Shown piece by piece: positions 1-9,248 of a stretch of DNA of 64,000 bases. The notes beneath the pieces are model-generated. The model had not been told where the DNA came from and made no database searches. It saw nothing but the letters and a program-made list of their open reading frames with translations. The stretch is from Anaerolineae bacterium (lineage in GTDB: Bacteria; Chloroflexota; Anaerolineae; Aggregatilineales; Phototrophicaceae), in contig JALOOG010000031.1 of NCBI GenBank assembly GCA_025454525.1, positions 1 through 64,000 of the forward strand. The letters run 5' to 3'. The first letter of the stretch is position 1, and each line of letters begins with the position of its first letter. A program made the translations under genes and the position numbers.

Positions 1-12
1 CTCATTCGACAT
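1..12 (-). CDS. 5-prime end of a gene leaving the window on the left
   Basis: On the minus strand an ATG at position 12 is preceded, seven bases upstream, by a perfect GGAGG ribosome binding site (positions 20-24). Only four codons (Met-Ser-Asn-Glu) lie inside the window, so the product cannot be named. The gene would be divergent from dnaX. Confidence 0.35.
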
Positions 13-347
13 GCCTCATCCTCCGTGATGTAAGCGACATTCTCGGATGATTGTAACCCGTCCCCCTAAAAGCGCAATCTTATTTAGCAAGATCATCAGA
101 GGGATCGCTTCAAAATTGAGTGCGTCATTGCGATTTCGCTCTCCAAGGCAAGCGTTTTGACCGACTCTTGACGATTATGCCACTGCGACGGATCTTTAGA
201 ACCCACATCGCTGTCCATTCCAATGGCAGCATCTATTTTAGTTATTTATCGGATAAACCACTGAGGTTACATCTGTCTTTAGCTTAGGCATTGTCCATTA
301 TCGGCGGTGGTGTTAGACTCATGATCTCATGATCAGGAGTGTCAATC
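13..347. other. intergenic region between divergent genes
   Basis: A 335-base gap that should hold the promoters of dnaX and of the minus-strand gene at the left edge. No open frame, strong hairpin or convincing -35/-10 pair was found in it. Confidence 0.5.
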
Positions 348-1910
348 GTGGCAGATCAAGCTCTCTATTTAAAGTGGCGACCCACCGCCTTTGATGAAGT
401 CGTCGGTCAAGAGCATATCATTCGCACCTTACGCAATTCGCTGAAAACCGGCCGAATCCGTCATGCCTATCTGTTTAGCGGCCCGCGTGGCACGGGTAAA
501 ACGACCACCGCACGCCTTTTGGCCAAAGCGGTCAATTGCAAACACGAAAATTTTGACATCCGTCCCTGTAACGAATGTGCCGCCTGTTTAGCGGTCAACG
601 AAGGACGCTACCTTGACTTGATCGAAATTGATGCCGCTACCCATACCGGAGTCGATGATGTGCGCGAATTGCGCGATAAGATCGCCTTTGCCCCCGGTGA
701 AGGACGCTATAAAGTCTATATCATTGACGAAGTGCATCGCTTTTCGGGGAGCGCGTTTGATGCGCTACTCAAAACCTTAGAAGAACCGCCGGATCATGCT
801 CTGTTTGTGCTGGCAACCACCGAGATCGACAAAGTGCCACAAACGATCAAAAGTCGCTGTTTACAATTTGAATTTCGGCGCATGTCTGTGACAGAAGTCG
901 CTGATCGCTTGCAAAAGATCGCCATTGCCGAACAACTTGACATCGAACGCGCCGCTTTAGAGTTGATCGCCCGGCAAGGCACCGGAAGCTTACGCGATAG
1001 CATCAGTTTACTCGATCAAATTGTGTCTGATCCGTCCGATCAGATTACGCTTGAGGTCGCGCAACGCATCCTCGGCACGGCCAACACCCGCGCTGTAAAA
1101 GAGATGATCGAGGCCTTTAGCCAACAGAACATCGCCCGCGCCTTGCATGTGATCAATGAGGCGATCGATGCCGGGAGCGATCCGCGCCAATTTGGTCAAC
1201 AAGTGGTGGAACATCTCCGGGCGATCCTCTTAACCCAAGCGGCCGGCCCAGACTTGATCGAAGCGTCGGATGATGAACGCGAAACCTACGGACGACAAGC
1301 GCGTTTAATCAGCCGTGGCACGCTCTTACGCGCCATTCGCCTATTTAATGACGCGGTGATCCAATATCGCGGCGGTTGGCAACCTCAATTACCCTTAGAA
1401 TTAGCGCTGATCGAAAGCCTCAAAACGAGTGAACCTGAACCTGTCGCTTATCAACCCACCGCCAACGCACCCACACAACGACCCGCTGCCCCCGCGCCCC
1501 TAGCTGAACCGGATGTTGAGCCGACTCCGCCCGGTGAGCCGCCGATCGTCCCGCCCGATCAGATCACCCAACGTTGGGGTGAGATGTTGCGCGCTTTGGT
1601 ACGCTATAGCTCCAATGCGCCGGCCGTCTTGGAGCATTATCGTTTGCAAAAAGTGGACGGGAATCGCGTGTATTTGTGTACCGACACCAAGATCTATTTC
1701 GATCGCTTGTATGGACAAACCGAAAAACTCAAGACGATTGAGAAAGCTTTTGCGGATACGTTCCGGCAACGGATCAAGATCTTTGTGGTCTTGGTCGAAA
1801 GCTTCGATACCATGCGCGATACGCATAGCGATGCGCCTTCGGATAGCGCATTATGGCAAAGCATCCGCGATGCTGGCGGCAAAATCAGCGAAACCCCGAA
1901 AAAATCTTAA
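348..1910 (+). CDS. dnaX: DNA polymerase III subunit gamma/tau
   Basis: Clamp-loader ATPase subunit, 520 residues. Residues 1-11 carry the conserved LYLKWRP start. Walker A GPRGTGKTT lies at about 45-53, a zinc-binding site is formed by C64, C74, C77 and C80, and the Walker B region reads IIDEVH near 125-130. The SRC sensor/arginine-finger motif is at 169-171. A proline-rich linker (about 365-405) precedes a C-terminal tau-like domain. An AGGAG sequence at 335-339 sits eight bases before GTG 348, so that start is preferred over the in-frame GTG at 339, which overlaps the AGGAG. No A-rich programmed frameshift site was seen at the usual gamma position. The next gene starts 76 bases downstream. 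Confidence 0.96.
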   Translation: MADQALYLKWRPTAFDEVVGQEHIIRTLRNSLKTGRIRHAYLFSGPRGTGKTTTARLLAKAVNCKHENFDIRPCNECAACLAVNEGRYLDLIEIDAATHTGVDDVRELRDKIAFAPGEGRYKVYIIDEVHRFSGSAFDALLKTLEEPPDHALFVLATTEIDKVPQTIKSRCLQFEFRRMSVTEVADRLQKIAIAEQLDIERAALELIARQGTGSLRDSISLLDQIVSDPSDQITLEVAQRILGTANTRAVKEMIEAFSQQNIARALHVINEAIDAGSDPRQFGQQVVEHLRAILLTQAAGPDLIEASDDERETYGRQARLISRGTLLRAIRLFNDAVIQYRGGWQPQLPLELALIESLKTSEPEPVAYQPTANAPTQRPAAPAPLAEPDVEPTPPGEPPIVPPDQITQRWGEMLRALVRYSSNAPAVLEHYRLQKVDGNRVYLCTDTKIYFDRLYGQTEKLKTIEKAFADTFRQRIKIFVVLVESFDTMRDTHSDAPSDSALWQSIRDAGGKISETPKKS

Positions 1911-1986
1911 TCCAAATCTCCCTACAAGAAGGGGTTTTTAGATAAAATTGTAACAGGATTGTTATAAGACAACGGGGTTAGATAAC

Positions 1987-2283
1987 GTGAACTATCAGCG
2001 CATCTCTAAAAACGAATGGCAATGGATCGAAAGCAACGGCAAACATCGCGCCGTGCGTTATTTTGAGCAACAAGGCACGCTGATCTGGTCGGCGTGGGTA
2101 GATCGCCCAGACGGGCCACAATTTGAAAATGGGATCTCACAACCGATCGCAGACTTTGTGCAAGGAGGCGCACCGCCCGCGTTGATCGTGCCGTCAGCGG
2201 TGATCGCGGAGTTGCGCGTTTATCTTGCACCCGCACCGCCTGAACGAGTCAAACATCGCTTCTTACCGTGGTTAAGACGATGA
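1987..2283 (+). CDS. small hypothetical protein, coupled to the next gene
   Basis: A 98-residue protein with a GTG start and GGGG about ten bases upstream. It is rich in Trp, Pro and Arg, has no signal peptide or membrane segment, and contains no motif I recognise. Its stop codon overlaps the next start as ATGA at 2280-2283, which points to translational coupling and a two-gene operon behind dnaX. Codon use matches its neighbours, so it is probably real. Function unknown. Confidence 0.7.
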   Translation: MNYQRISKNEWQWIESNGKHRAVRYFEQQGTLIWSAWVDRPDGPQFENGISQPIADFVQGGAPPALIVPSAVIAELRVYLAPAPPERVKHRFLPWLRR

Positions 2284-2780
2284 GTGAACCCACCCTACCG
2301 CGTAAATGGGCCGTCAAATTCGGCGATCACCGAATCATCCTCACCAAAGGCCCCAACGAGTCCGCCCGTCATGTGATCATGAAGGCGCTGTTATGGGCGC
2401 TCTATTTGCCACTCTATCCAACCCTCACCGTTGAGATTCGCATCGGCGATAAATACAAACCGGATCTTGTGGCTTTTGATCCGCTCCCGTCGATCTATCA
2501 GCGCGATCAGCCGCTGTTTTGGGGCGAGTCGGGTGTGGTGGGGGCGGATAAAGTCGCTTCGATCGTGCGACGTTACCCCGAAACCCATTTTGCGATCGCC
2601 AAGTGGGAGACCACACTCAAACCCCATACGCGCATCATCCTAGAGGCATTAGACGGCGTGAACCGCTCCGCGCCTTTTGACTTGATCGCTTTCCCTGGTG
2701 ATAGCTTTGATCGTTTTATCGGATCGGACGGGGTGATCAAGGTGCGCTTTGAGGATCTACAATGGATGCGTTGGGAATAA
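2280..2780 (+). CDS. YaeQ/PD-(D/E)XK-like protein
   Basis: A 166-residue protein starting at ATG 2280 inside the stop of the preceding gene. The middle reads KYKPDLVAFD, then FWGESG about 20 residues later. This spacing of PD and E-x-G resembles the YaeQ branch of the PD-(D/E)XK nuclease fold, which has ESARHVIMKAL-like helices before the motif as seen here. Whether it cleaves DNA is unknown; YaeQ itself has no settled activity. It is coupled to the small upstream gene and closed by a strong hairpin at 2786-2812. An alternative is an unrelated conserved hypothetical. Confidence 0.55.
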   Translation: MSEPTLPRKWAVKFGDHRIILTKGPNESARHVIMKALLWALYLPLYPTLTVEIRIGDKYKPDLVAFDPLPSIYQRDQPLFWGESGVVGADKVASIVRRYPETHFAIAKWETTLKPHTRIILEALDGVNRSAPFDLIAFPGDSFDRFIGSDGVIKVRFEDLQWMRWE

Positions 2781-2785
2781 AAACA

Positions 2786-2812
2786 GCGATCGGGAAAATT
2801 CACCCCGATCGC
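2786..2812. terminator. bidirectional terminator between convergent genes
   Basis: Nine-base stem GCGATCGGG / CCCGATCGC (2786-2794 and 2804-2812) with a nine-base loop. It is followed by a T-rich stretch on the plus strand and preceded by an A-run, so it can serve both converging genes. Confidence 0.8.
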
Positions 2813-2826
2813 CTTCATTTTTCGCG

Positions 2827-3795
2827 TTAGCGCGCTTCTGGAGTGGCGATTGAGTTGTAATAGTAATCGATCGTCTCGCGGAGTCCTTGTTCAAAGCTGG
2901 TGGTGGCCTTAAAACCAAATTCGTTTTCAGCCCGCGTCACATCGACATTTCGGCGGGGTTGACCATTCGGTTTACTGGTGTCCCAACGGATCTCACCGTC
3001 GAAATTCATCAATTGGGCGATCGTCTTGGCTAAGTCATAGATGCTGATCTCAACGCCGCTTCCCAGATTCACAGGTTGATCGCCGTTATAATGGGCAGCG
3101 GCCATCGCGATCCCGCGTGCAGCATCTTTCACATACAAAAATTCACGAGTCGGCGATCCGTCGCCCCACAAGGTAACGGTGTTATTTTGCTGCTTTGCCT
3201 GATCGATCTTACGGATCAACGCGGGAATGACATGGGAGCGGTCAAGATCAAAGGTGTCACCCGGGCCGTAGAGATTGGTTGGCAAAAGGTGGATCGCATT
3301 GTAATTAAACTCTTGGCGATACGCCTGCCCTTGCACCAATAACATTTTTTTGACCAAGCCATAGGCGGCATTGGTTTCTTCTGGGTAGCCGTTCCAGAGG
3401 TCATCCTCTTTGAAGGGAATGGGTGTGAATTTAGGGTATGAGCAGATCGTACCGATCCCGACAAATTTGGGAATCCCCCATTGCCGGGCATGTTCCATCA
3501 ACAGCGTTCCCATCATGATATTATCGAAGAAAAACACGCCGGGATGTTCCCGATTTGCGCCGATCCCGCCGACGGTGGCGGCCAAATGGATCACGATCGT
3601 CGTATCGGGGTGATCTTGATACAAGCGGATCACGTTCGCTTCATGGCGCAGATCATAATCTTTTTTGCGCGGGACGATCACCGCTCCTGCGCCTTGTGCT
3701 TGCAGATGTTGGACAAGGTGCGTCCCTAAAAAGCCACTTCCGCCTGTCACAATCACCCGTTGATTACGCCAATCGAAATTTTGTAATTCATTCAT
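2827..3795 (-). CDS. GDP-L-fucose synthase-like NAD(P)-dependent epimerase/reductase
   Basis: Extended short-chain dehydrogenase of 322 residues. The nucleotide-binding loop GGSGFLG is at about 18-24, a catalytic Ser falls in the GTICSYP stretch, and the Tyr-Lys pair is in YGLVK. The downstream NLYGPGD and [10 protein letters not shown] segments are typical of GDP-4-keto-6-deoxymannose epimerase/reductase (Fcl/WcaG), which makes GDP-L-fucose for surface polysaccharides. ATG 3795 is chosen because family homology begins there; an in-frame upstream start at 3837 would add 14 unlikely residues. It stands alone, convergent with the YaeQ-like gene. A related sugar epimerase is the alternative. Confidence 0.85.
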   Translation of the reverse strand: MNELQNFDWRNQRVIVTGGSGFLGTHLVQHLQAQGAGAVIVPRKKDYDLRHEANVIRLYQDHPDTTIVIHLAATVGGIGANREHPGVFFFDNIMMGTLLMEHARQWGIPKFVGIGTICSYPKFTPIPFKEDDLWNGYPEETNAAYGLVKKMLLVQGQAYRQEFNYNAIHLLPTNLYGPGDTFDLDRSHVIPALIRKIDQAKQQNNTVTLWGDGSPTREFLYVKDAARGIAMAAAHYNGDQPVNLGSGVEISIYDLAKTIAQLMNFDGEIRWDTSKPNGQPRRNVDVTRAENEFGFKATTSFEQGLRETIDYYYNSIATPEAR

Positions 3796-3859
3796 GATGT
3801 TCACTCGGTGTATATTCAAGTAGTAGCATTGTATCATGTCTGAGAAAGGGTGTTAAAGA

Positions 3860-5044
3860 GTGAACCACAACGTACTTTCACGGATTCGTTGGTTATGGGT
3901 TATCGGCTTAATCGGCTTACTTTCGGGGGCGATCGCTCAAGACGATTGGAATACCTTTGTCACTCAAGACGGTGAATTTCGCTTTCAGTACCCTACAAAT
4001 TGGCGTGTGGCTGAAGAAATTTCGATCAATTTAAGCGGACAGGACATCAACCTAGTGATCTTCCCACCGAATGGACTCGACGGATCGCGCCTCTTAGATA
4101 ATCGGATCGAAGAGGTCATGGAGAATGTGATCGATTTTACCAGTGATGGCCTGTCCTACGAGGATGAAATCGAAGAGGTAGAGCTAGACTCTGGACGCGA
4201 GGCCTTGCGCGTGGAGATCGATGAAGTGTTGGTAGAAGGCGGCGAAAATTTAGCATTCGAGTCTAGTTTCCTGCTGGTGACAGAAGTTGAGGATAGCTTT
4301 GCCGCGATCTTATCGATCAGCTTTCGCTCTGTGAACGACCGCGAATTGACGGAGGTCGTTTATACCATTGCCGACTCGTTTGAGATCGGCCGATTTGATC
4401 CACCCGGTGAAGGCGGTCAAAAGGGTGAAGGTGATGTGCCTAATCCCAATGTTGGGGATTTGCCCACCTTGCGCGATTATGGCAAGATGCGACAAAACAC
4501 CGCCGATTGGCAAGCGGTGATCGCCGAATTAGAAGACTTTGACCTGATCCCACGTCAGGGCGAACTGCTCTACACGGAAGAACTGCTCTCCACCAGCATG
4601 AACGGTGTTTATACCGAGGATAATGCGGTTGGGTCTAGGAGTGCCGATGTCGTCATGGGCGCGGTGATGAGTTTCCGCCCGCCCGAAGAAGAAAACATTT
4701 GTGGGTTTGTGGCCCGTAGCACGTTTGATCGGCGTGGACGGGTGGAGGCCTCGCTCTATGTCGGAGTCAATGCGGAAAACGAGGTGATCCTCATGGAAAC
4801 CGGCCCCGATTTAGAGGAACCCAATACCTTTGCGATTGAATCTCCGGTTGATTTTTATAGCCCGAATCATCTGATGTTCATCGCCTATGATCAAATGGTG
4901 TCGGTGTGGATCAACGGTGTCCCCTTTATCGCGGAGTTTGAATTGCTCCAAGACAACGCCGATTTTGAGGAGGTATTTGTGGGGACAGATCTCCAGATGA
5001 GTTGTGTCATGTCCGCGATGTTTGCTTATGCGATTGAAGATTAA
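3860..5044 (+). CDS. secreted hypothetical protein with signal peptide
   Basis: A 394-residue exported protein with a GTG start. Residues 1-27 form a basic plus hydrophobic signal sequence ending at a plausible AIA-Q cleavage site. The first mature 170 residues (DGEFRFQYPTNWRV and onward) look like the PsbP/DUF1795-type fold found in many surface proteins. A Gly-rich linker near 180-195 leads to a second domain of unknown type with two Cys residues (NICGF, MSCVM), possibly a concanavalin-like beta-sandwich as judged from the LMFIAYDQMVSVWINGV stretch. Not visibly in an operon. Function unknown. Confidence 0.75.
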   Translation: MNHNVLSRIRWLWVIGLIGLLSGAIAQDDWNTFVTQDGEFRFQYPTNWRVAEEISINLSGQDINLVIFPPNGLDGSRLLDNRIEEVMENVIDFTSDGLSYEDEIEEVELDSGREALRVEIDEVLVEGGENLAFESSFLLVTEVEDSFAAILSISFRSVNDRELTEVVYTIADSFEIGRFDPPGEGGQKGEGDVPNPNVGDLPTLRDYGKMRQNTADWQAVIAELEDFDLIPRQGELLYTEELLSTSMNGVYTEDNAVGSRSADVVMGAVMSFRPPEEENICGFVARSTFDRRGRVEASLYVGVNAENEVILMETGPDLEEPNTFAIESPVDFYSPNHLMFIAYDQMVSVWINGVPFIAEFELLQDNADFEEVFVGTDLQMSCVMSAMFAYAIED

Positions 5045-5169
5045 ACCCGTTGTGGTTCTCACCTCCGATTAAATATCTACAGGTACGCTAGTGTTTGGGA
5101 CGGGCGGTCATACCCGTCTCAACACAACTTCACTCAACGCACATCTCATAGATTTTTTAAGGAAGCAAA

Positions 5170-5721
5170 ATGAGAATCTACACCCGAACCGGAGATGACG
5201 GCACAACCAGTTTATTTGCAGGCGGCCGCGTCTCAAAATCAAGCTTGCGCGTGGATACTTATGGAACGGTGGATGAATTAAACTCGATGATCGGGTTGGC
5301 CCGCGCTCATGGCCCCACCGCACAAACCGATCACTATCTCGAATGGGTGCAAAATCAATTGTTTCGACTTGGATCGGATCTCGCAACGCCGTTAGAGGCG
5401 AAGGCCGATTGGTTGGTGCGGATCAATGTTGAAGCGGTGACCTGGCTGGAACAGACGATCGATCAAATGACCGATGCGCTCCCAGAGCTGAAAGACTTCA
5501 TCTTACCCGGCGGGTCATTGGTTTCGGCACATCTGCAAGTCGCACGCACGGTCTGTCGTCGGGCGGAGCGCTTGGTGGTGTCTTTAGCGGAAAGCGATGA
5601 ACCGATCAACGATCATGCCCGAATGTACCTCAATCGCTTGTCGGATTGGTTGTTTACGTTGGCACGTTGGGAAAATCATCAGGTAGGAGTCAAAGAACAC
5701 ATCTGGACGCTGAAAAGCTAA
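5170..5721 (+). CDS. PduO-type corrinoid (cob(I)alamin) adenosyltransferase
   Basis: Transfers the adenosyl group of ATP to cob(I)alamin to make coenzyme B12. At 183 residues it has the usual length. Family motifs are all present: N-terminal TRTGDDGTTSLF (ATP loop), DELNSMIG, FILPGG, CRRAERLV and the C-terminal YLNRLSDWLFTLAR. An AAGGAAG site lies four bases before the ATG. The gene sits alone in front of gltX, with no B12 riboswitch visible in the 125 bases upstream, although a small hairpin GACGGG/CCCGTC is present there. B12 use elsewhere in the window is suggested by the radical SAM enzyme at 34 kb. Confidence 0.93.
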   Translation: MRIYTRTGDDGTTSLFAGGRVSKSSLRVDTYGTVDELNSMIGLARAHGPTAQTDHYLEWVQNQLFRLGSDLATPLEAKADWLVRINVEAVTWLEQTIDQMTDALPELKDFILPGGSLVSAHLQVARTVCRRAERLVVSLAESDEPINDHARMYLNRLSDWLFTLARWENHQVGVKEHIWTLKS

Positions 5722-5799
5722 CCTCACCTGTTCGATCGCGTTAGCGTAGACTAAAATTCAGATGATTTTGGGATCATTCATCGATAAGGTGTTCACGGT

Positions 5800-7467
5800 A
5801 TGAGTCATGAACTAGCCGAACTGTTATTTCCGCATATCCAACAAACCCCTGCGGTTTATTTTGAGCAGTACCCCGCCCGTCACTTGCCGGAAGGTGCATG
5901 GGTGTCCCGTTTTGCGCCGAGTCCGACGGGTTTTGTCCACATCGGAAGTTTAATGGCCGCGTTGGTCGAAAGCAAAGTCGCACATCAAACCGGCGGCGTG
6001 TTTTTTTTGCGGATCGAAGACACCGATAAAAAACGTGAGCAGGACGGCAGTATTGAGGCGATCGTGCAGAATTTGATCAATTTTGGTTTGACTCCGGATG
6101 AAGGCATCGTAGCGATCCACCCAGAGCGTGAAGTCGGCGCGTATGCCCCCTACACCCAAAGCGAACGCAAGACGATCTATGAAACCTTTGCAAAGTTTTT
6201 AGTCGCACAAGGCTTGGCTTATCCCTGTTTTGCCACTGAAAGCGAATTGACCGAGATCCGTAAGCGTCAAGAAGCGCGCAAGGTCAAACCCGGCTACTAC
6301 GGTGAGTATGCGATCTGGCGCGATAAGACGATCGATGAGGTAAAAGCCCAATTGGCCCAAGGCAAAGCCCCCGCGATTCGGATCCGCGCCCCGTATCCGA
6401 ATCCGAAGGTGGTGCGCTTTCATGATCACATCAAAGGCGATCTAGAAATGCCCGGCAATGATCAAGATATGGTCTTGTTAAAATCCGACAATGCGTTGCC
6501 AACCTATCATTTTGCTCATCCGGTGGATGATACGCTGATGCGGGTGAACATCGTGATCCGTGGTGAGGAGTGGTTGCCGTCGGTGCCGTTGCACATCATG
6601 ATCTTTGAGTATTTAGGGTTGCCGTTGCCGGGTTTCGCGCACATCGCGCCGATCGCTAAAATGGACGGGAGTTCTAAGCGCAAATTGAGCAAGCGCAAAG
6701 ACCCCGAAGCGGCGGTTTCTTATTATCATGAGGCAGGTTATCCACGCCAAGCGGTGATCGAATATCTGTTGAACCTTGCTAACTCCGATTTTGAGGATTG
6801 GCGCAAGGCTCATCCCGGCGTACCTCATACCGAGTTTAAACTTAAATTGGATCACATGAGCAAAAGCAGCCCGCTGTTTGATCTCACCAAGCTGAATGAC
6901 ATCAGCAAAGAGGTGATCGCCACTTACAGCGCCGAACAGGTCTATGAACACGGTCTCGCGTGGGCTGAACAATTTGCGCCGGAATTTGCCGCGATCCTCA
7001 AACACGATCCCGCTTATAGCATCGCGATCTTTAACATTGAACGTGGTGGAGATGCGCCCCGTAAAGACCTCGTGAAATGGGAGGATATGGAAGCGTCTTA
7101 CGGCTTCTTGTTTGATCAACCCTTTGCGGCCGGAATCAGACAACACGGGTATACATGGGGCAAGATCGCGCCGTCCGATGTCCAGATGATCCTCACCGCG
7201 ATCGCTCAAAGCGATTATCAGATCTCAAAAGACGAATGGCTCAATGCGATGCGCGCCCATGCCGAGGGGATGGGATTTGCTCGCGATAACAAGACCTATA
7301 AAAAAGCGCCGGATCAGTACAAGGGTCATTTTGGTGATTTTATGATGGTGGTGCGCGTCGCCTTGACTGGCAAGACCAATACACCCGATCTGTATGAGAT
7401 TCTGCATACGATCGGCTCAGAACGGGTGCAAGCGCGCTTCGCTCAAGCGTTAACCGCATTAACATAA
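5800..7467 (+). CDS. gltX: glutamyl-tRNA synthetase, long form
   Basis: Class I aminoacyl-tRNA synthetase, 555 residues, longer than the common 460-490. The signature RFAPSPTGFVHIGSL (HIGH-like) starts near residue 38 rather than near the N-terminus, so there is an extra leader of about 35 residues. The KMSKS equivalent reads KRKLSKRKD at about 291-299. The ATG at 5800 has AAGGTG eight bases upstream, which supports the long start. The C-terminal anticodon-binding part is also divergent, as in the extended bacterial GluRS group. It is monocistronic and closed by a strong hairpin at 7472-7498. Whether it also charges tRNA-Gln cannot be read from sequence alone. Confidence 0.93.
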   Translation: MSHELAELLFPHIQQTPAVYFEQYPARHLPEGAWVSRFAPSPTGFVHIGSLMAALVESKVAHQTGGVFFLRIEDTDKKREQDGSIEAIVQNLINFGLTPDEGIVAIHPEREVGAYAPYTQSERKTIYETFAKFLVAQGLAYPCFATESELTEIRKRQEARKVKPGYYGEYAIWRDKTIDEVKAQLAQGKAPAIRIRAPYPNPKVVRFHDHIKGDLEMPGNDQDMVLLKSDNALPTYHFAHPVDDTLMRVNIVIRGEEWLPSVPLHIMIFEYLGLPLPGFAHIAPIAKMDGSSKRKLSKRKDPEAAVSYYHEAGYPRQAVIEYLLNLANSDFEDWRKAHPGVPHTEFKLKLDHMSKSSPLFDLTKLNDISKEVIATYSAEQVYEHGLAWAEQFAPEFAAILKHDPAYSIAIFNIERGGDAPRKDLVKWEDMEASYGFLFDQPFAAGIRQHGYTWGKIAPSDVQMILTAIAQSDYQISKDEWLNAMRAHAEGMGFARDNKTYKKAPDQYKGHFGDFMMVVRVALTGKTNTPDLYEILHTIGSERVQARFAQALTALT

Positions 7468-7471
7468 ACCA

Positions 7472-7498
7472 AAACGGGGCGAGTCGATCGCCCCGTTT
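7472..7498 (+). terminator. hairpin after gltX
   Basis: Perfect eleven-base stem AAACGGGGCGA / TCGCCCCGTTT with a five-base loop, immediately after the gltX stop. The T-run after it is short. Confidence 0.7.
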
Positions 7499-7533
7499 CG
7501 CCTATGGAGACACACGAGTAGAAAGCAACTTTT

Positions 7534-8769
7534 ATGAGCGATCAAAGTTATAATGAGGCCTTCACCGATGATCGGATTAAAGACCCGTTCGGGATTCTCA
7601 CCGGACGGGCGCGGGCAAATCCACAAGCGATTTACGCGCAAGTCCGCGAAAAACAACCGGTTCATGCGATCCAAGTGGGCGAGACCCGTTACTGGGTGAC
7701 GACTCGCTATGACGATTGCATCACCGTGCTAAAAAACCCGCAATTGGGCAAAGAATACCGCACTAAGCTACCCCCAGAATTGGTACAGCGTTACCCGTCG
7801 GATCCTACCAGCGAATTAGCCACGCGCAGTATGTTGTTTGTCGATCCACCCGATCATACCCGGTTACGCGGATTGGTGCATAAGGCCTTCACCCCGCGGA
7901 TGATCGAAAACTTGCGGCCGCGCATTCAAGGGATCACCCAACAATTGATCGATCAAATGGGGACACAAGGTGAGCTTGACCTGATCGATCAATTTGCGTT
8001 TCCATTGCCGATCATCGTGATCGCCGAATTGTTAGGGATTCCCACCGAAGAACGCGATCAATTTCGGGCATGGACAAAAGCGATGTTATTCGGTTTTACG
8101 GCCGAAGTGGCCGGCACGGCCGCCCTAGAATTCATGATGTACTTTCATGGCTTGTTTGATCAACGCCGCAATGATCCCAAAGAGGACTTGATCAGCGGTC
8201 TGCTGGCGGTGGAGGAAAACGGCCAAAAGTTGAATCAAGAAGAATTAATGGCCATGGTCTTTTTACTATTGGTGGCCGGGCATGAGACCACCGTGAACTT
8301 GATCGGCAATGGCATGTTAGCCCTGATTCAAAACCGCGATCAATTAGACAAATTGCGCTCCAACCCGCACTTAATCGACAACGCGATTGAAGAGATGTTG
8401 CGTTACGATGGCCCGGTCGAATGTGCGACCAACCGTTGGGCGTTTAGCGATGTCGAATTGGGGGGCATGAAGATCGAATTGGGCGATGTGGTCTTAGCCT
8501 CGTTAGTGGCGGCCAATCGGGATCCGGCAGTGTTCCCTGATCCGGATCGCTTTGATATTGAGCGCGAAGGCCTGAATAAACATATCGCGTTTGGCAACGG
8601 CATTCACTATTGTTTAGGTGCGCCCTTGGCACGCCTTGAAGGTCAGATCGCGGTGAATGCGTTGGTACAGCATTTTCCGCAAATTGAGTTGGCGGTGTCG
8701 CTTAAAGAGTTGCGTTGGACGGAATCGCTGTTATTGCATGGCATGAAACAGATGCCAGTGCGCTATTAG
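7534..8769 (+). CDS. cytochrome P450
   Basis: Soluble bacterial P450 (CYP107-like), 411 residues, a heme monooxygenase. The oxygen-binding I-helix motif AGHETT is at about 248-253 and the K-helix ExxR is seen in EEMLR. The heme loop FGNGIHYCLGAPLAR places the axial cysteine at C360. No membrane anchor is present, as expected for bacterial forms that use ferredoxin. No redox partner gene is adjacent, so the electron donor must be encoded elsewhere. The substrate cannot be predicted. It is convergent with the receiver gene at 8807, and a perfect hairpin lies between them. Confidence 0.95.
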   Translation: MSDQSYNEAFTDDRIKDPFGILTGRARANPQAIYAQVREKQPVHAIQVGETRYWVTTRYDDCITVLKNPQLGKEYRTKLPPELVQRYPSDPTSELATRSMLFVDPPDHTRLRGLVHKAFTPRMIENLRPRIQGITQQLIDQMGTQGELDLIDQFAFPLPIIVIAELLGIPTEERDQFRAWTKAMLFGFTAEVAGTAALEFMMYFHGLFDQRRNDPKEDLISGLLAVEENGQKLNQEELMAMVFLLLVAGHETTVNLIGNGMLALIQNRDQLDKLRSNPHLIDNAIEEMLRYDGPVECATNRWAFSDVELGGMKIELGDVVLASLVAANRDPAVFPDPDRFDIEREGLNKHIAFGNGIHYCLGAPLARLEGQIAVNALVQHFPQIELAVSLKELRWTESLLLHGMKQMPVRY

Positions 8770-8784
8770 AGCTTAGATCTACGC

Positions 8785-8812
8785 CACTAAGGGCGTAATC
8801 GCGCCCTTAGTG
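8785..8812. terminator. convergent terminator overlapping the receiver stop codon
   Basis: Eleven-base perfect stem CACTAAGGGCG / CGCCCTTAGTG (8785-8795 and 8802-8812), loop six bases. It contains the stop codon of the minus-strand receiver gene. There is no long T-run on either side. Confidence 0.6.
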
Positions 8813-9184
8813 ATGCACACTGGCTAAGGTCTTGGCCACGGTTTCAAGGATCACCTGTGGCTCACAGGGTTTACGTAAAGCGCTCACTGCGCCGATCGAG
8901 AGCAGCAATTGTTGATCAAGGATGTCTGGGCCGGCGCTATGGATCACAATCGGGATGTGTTTCCATTCTGGCGATGATTTGATCAATCGACACGCATCGA
9001 TCCCACTGAGGCCGCCGGGCATCATATCATCCATTAAGATCAGATCGACTCGTTGTTGTCGGATCGCGTCTAGGGCGGTGATACCGTCTTTAGCTAATAC
9101 CACCTGATAATGAGCGCGGGTCAACAACAATTCTAAAATTCGCAACATGCCTTTATCGTCGTCTACCACCAGAATTGTACTCAT
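8807..9184 (-). CDS. stand-alone response regulator receiver protein
   Basis: A 125-residue single REC domain without an output domain. The acidic cluster is VVDDD at 6-10, the predicted phospho-acceptor is D52 in LILMDDMMPG, and the conserved Lys is in LRKP near 103. Such proteins work by protein contact, usually as CheY/Spo0F-like relays. No sensor kinase is adjacent; the nearest in the window is the large kinase at 56 kb, which has no receiver of its own. The upstream region carries a palindrome at 9217-9231 that may be its promoter or operator. The window has a second receiver protein of the same type at 39 kb. Confidence 0.92.
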   Translation of the reverse strand: MSTILVVDDDKGMLRILELLLTRAHYQVVLAKDGITALDAIRQQRVDLILMDDMMPGGLSGIDACRLIKSSPEWKHIPIVIHSAGPDILDQQLLLSIGAVSALRKPCEPQVILETVAKTLASVHH

Positions 9185-9216
9185 AGCGTTTATCCGTTGT
9201 GTTTCAGCATCGTTTC

Positions 9217-9231
9217 TTGATTATAAATCAA
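9217..9231 (-). promoter_or_regulatory. palindrome with -10-like box upstream of the receiver gene
   Basis: TTGATT-ATA-AATCAA, six-base arms around three bases, 33 bases before the receiver start. On the minus strand it includes TATAAT (9220-9225), but no good -35 box precedes it. It could be an operator overlapping a weak promoter. Confidence 0.35.
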
Positions 9232-9248
9232 CCTTATAATGCTGGGCC

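Noticed and set aside
5045-5169. Cobalamin riboswitch before the adenosyltransferase gene
   Set aside because: The gap is only 125 bases and lacks the B12-box; only a small GACGGG/CCCGTC hairpin is present.
6613-7209. 198-codon minus-strand frame inside the glutamyl-tRNA synthetase gene
   Set aside because: It is an antisense shadow of a well-supported gene; no motif or ribosome site.
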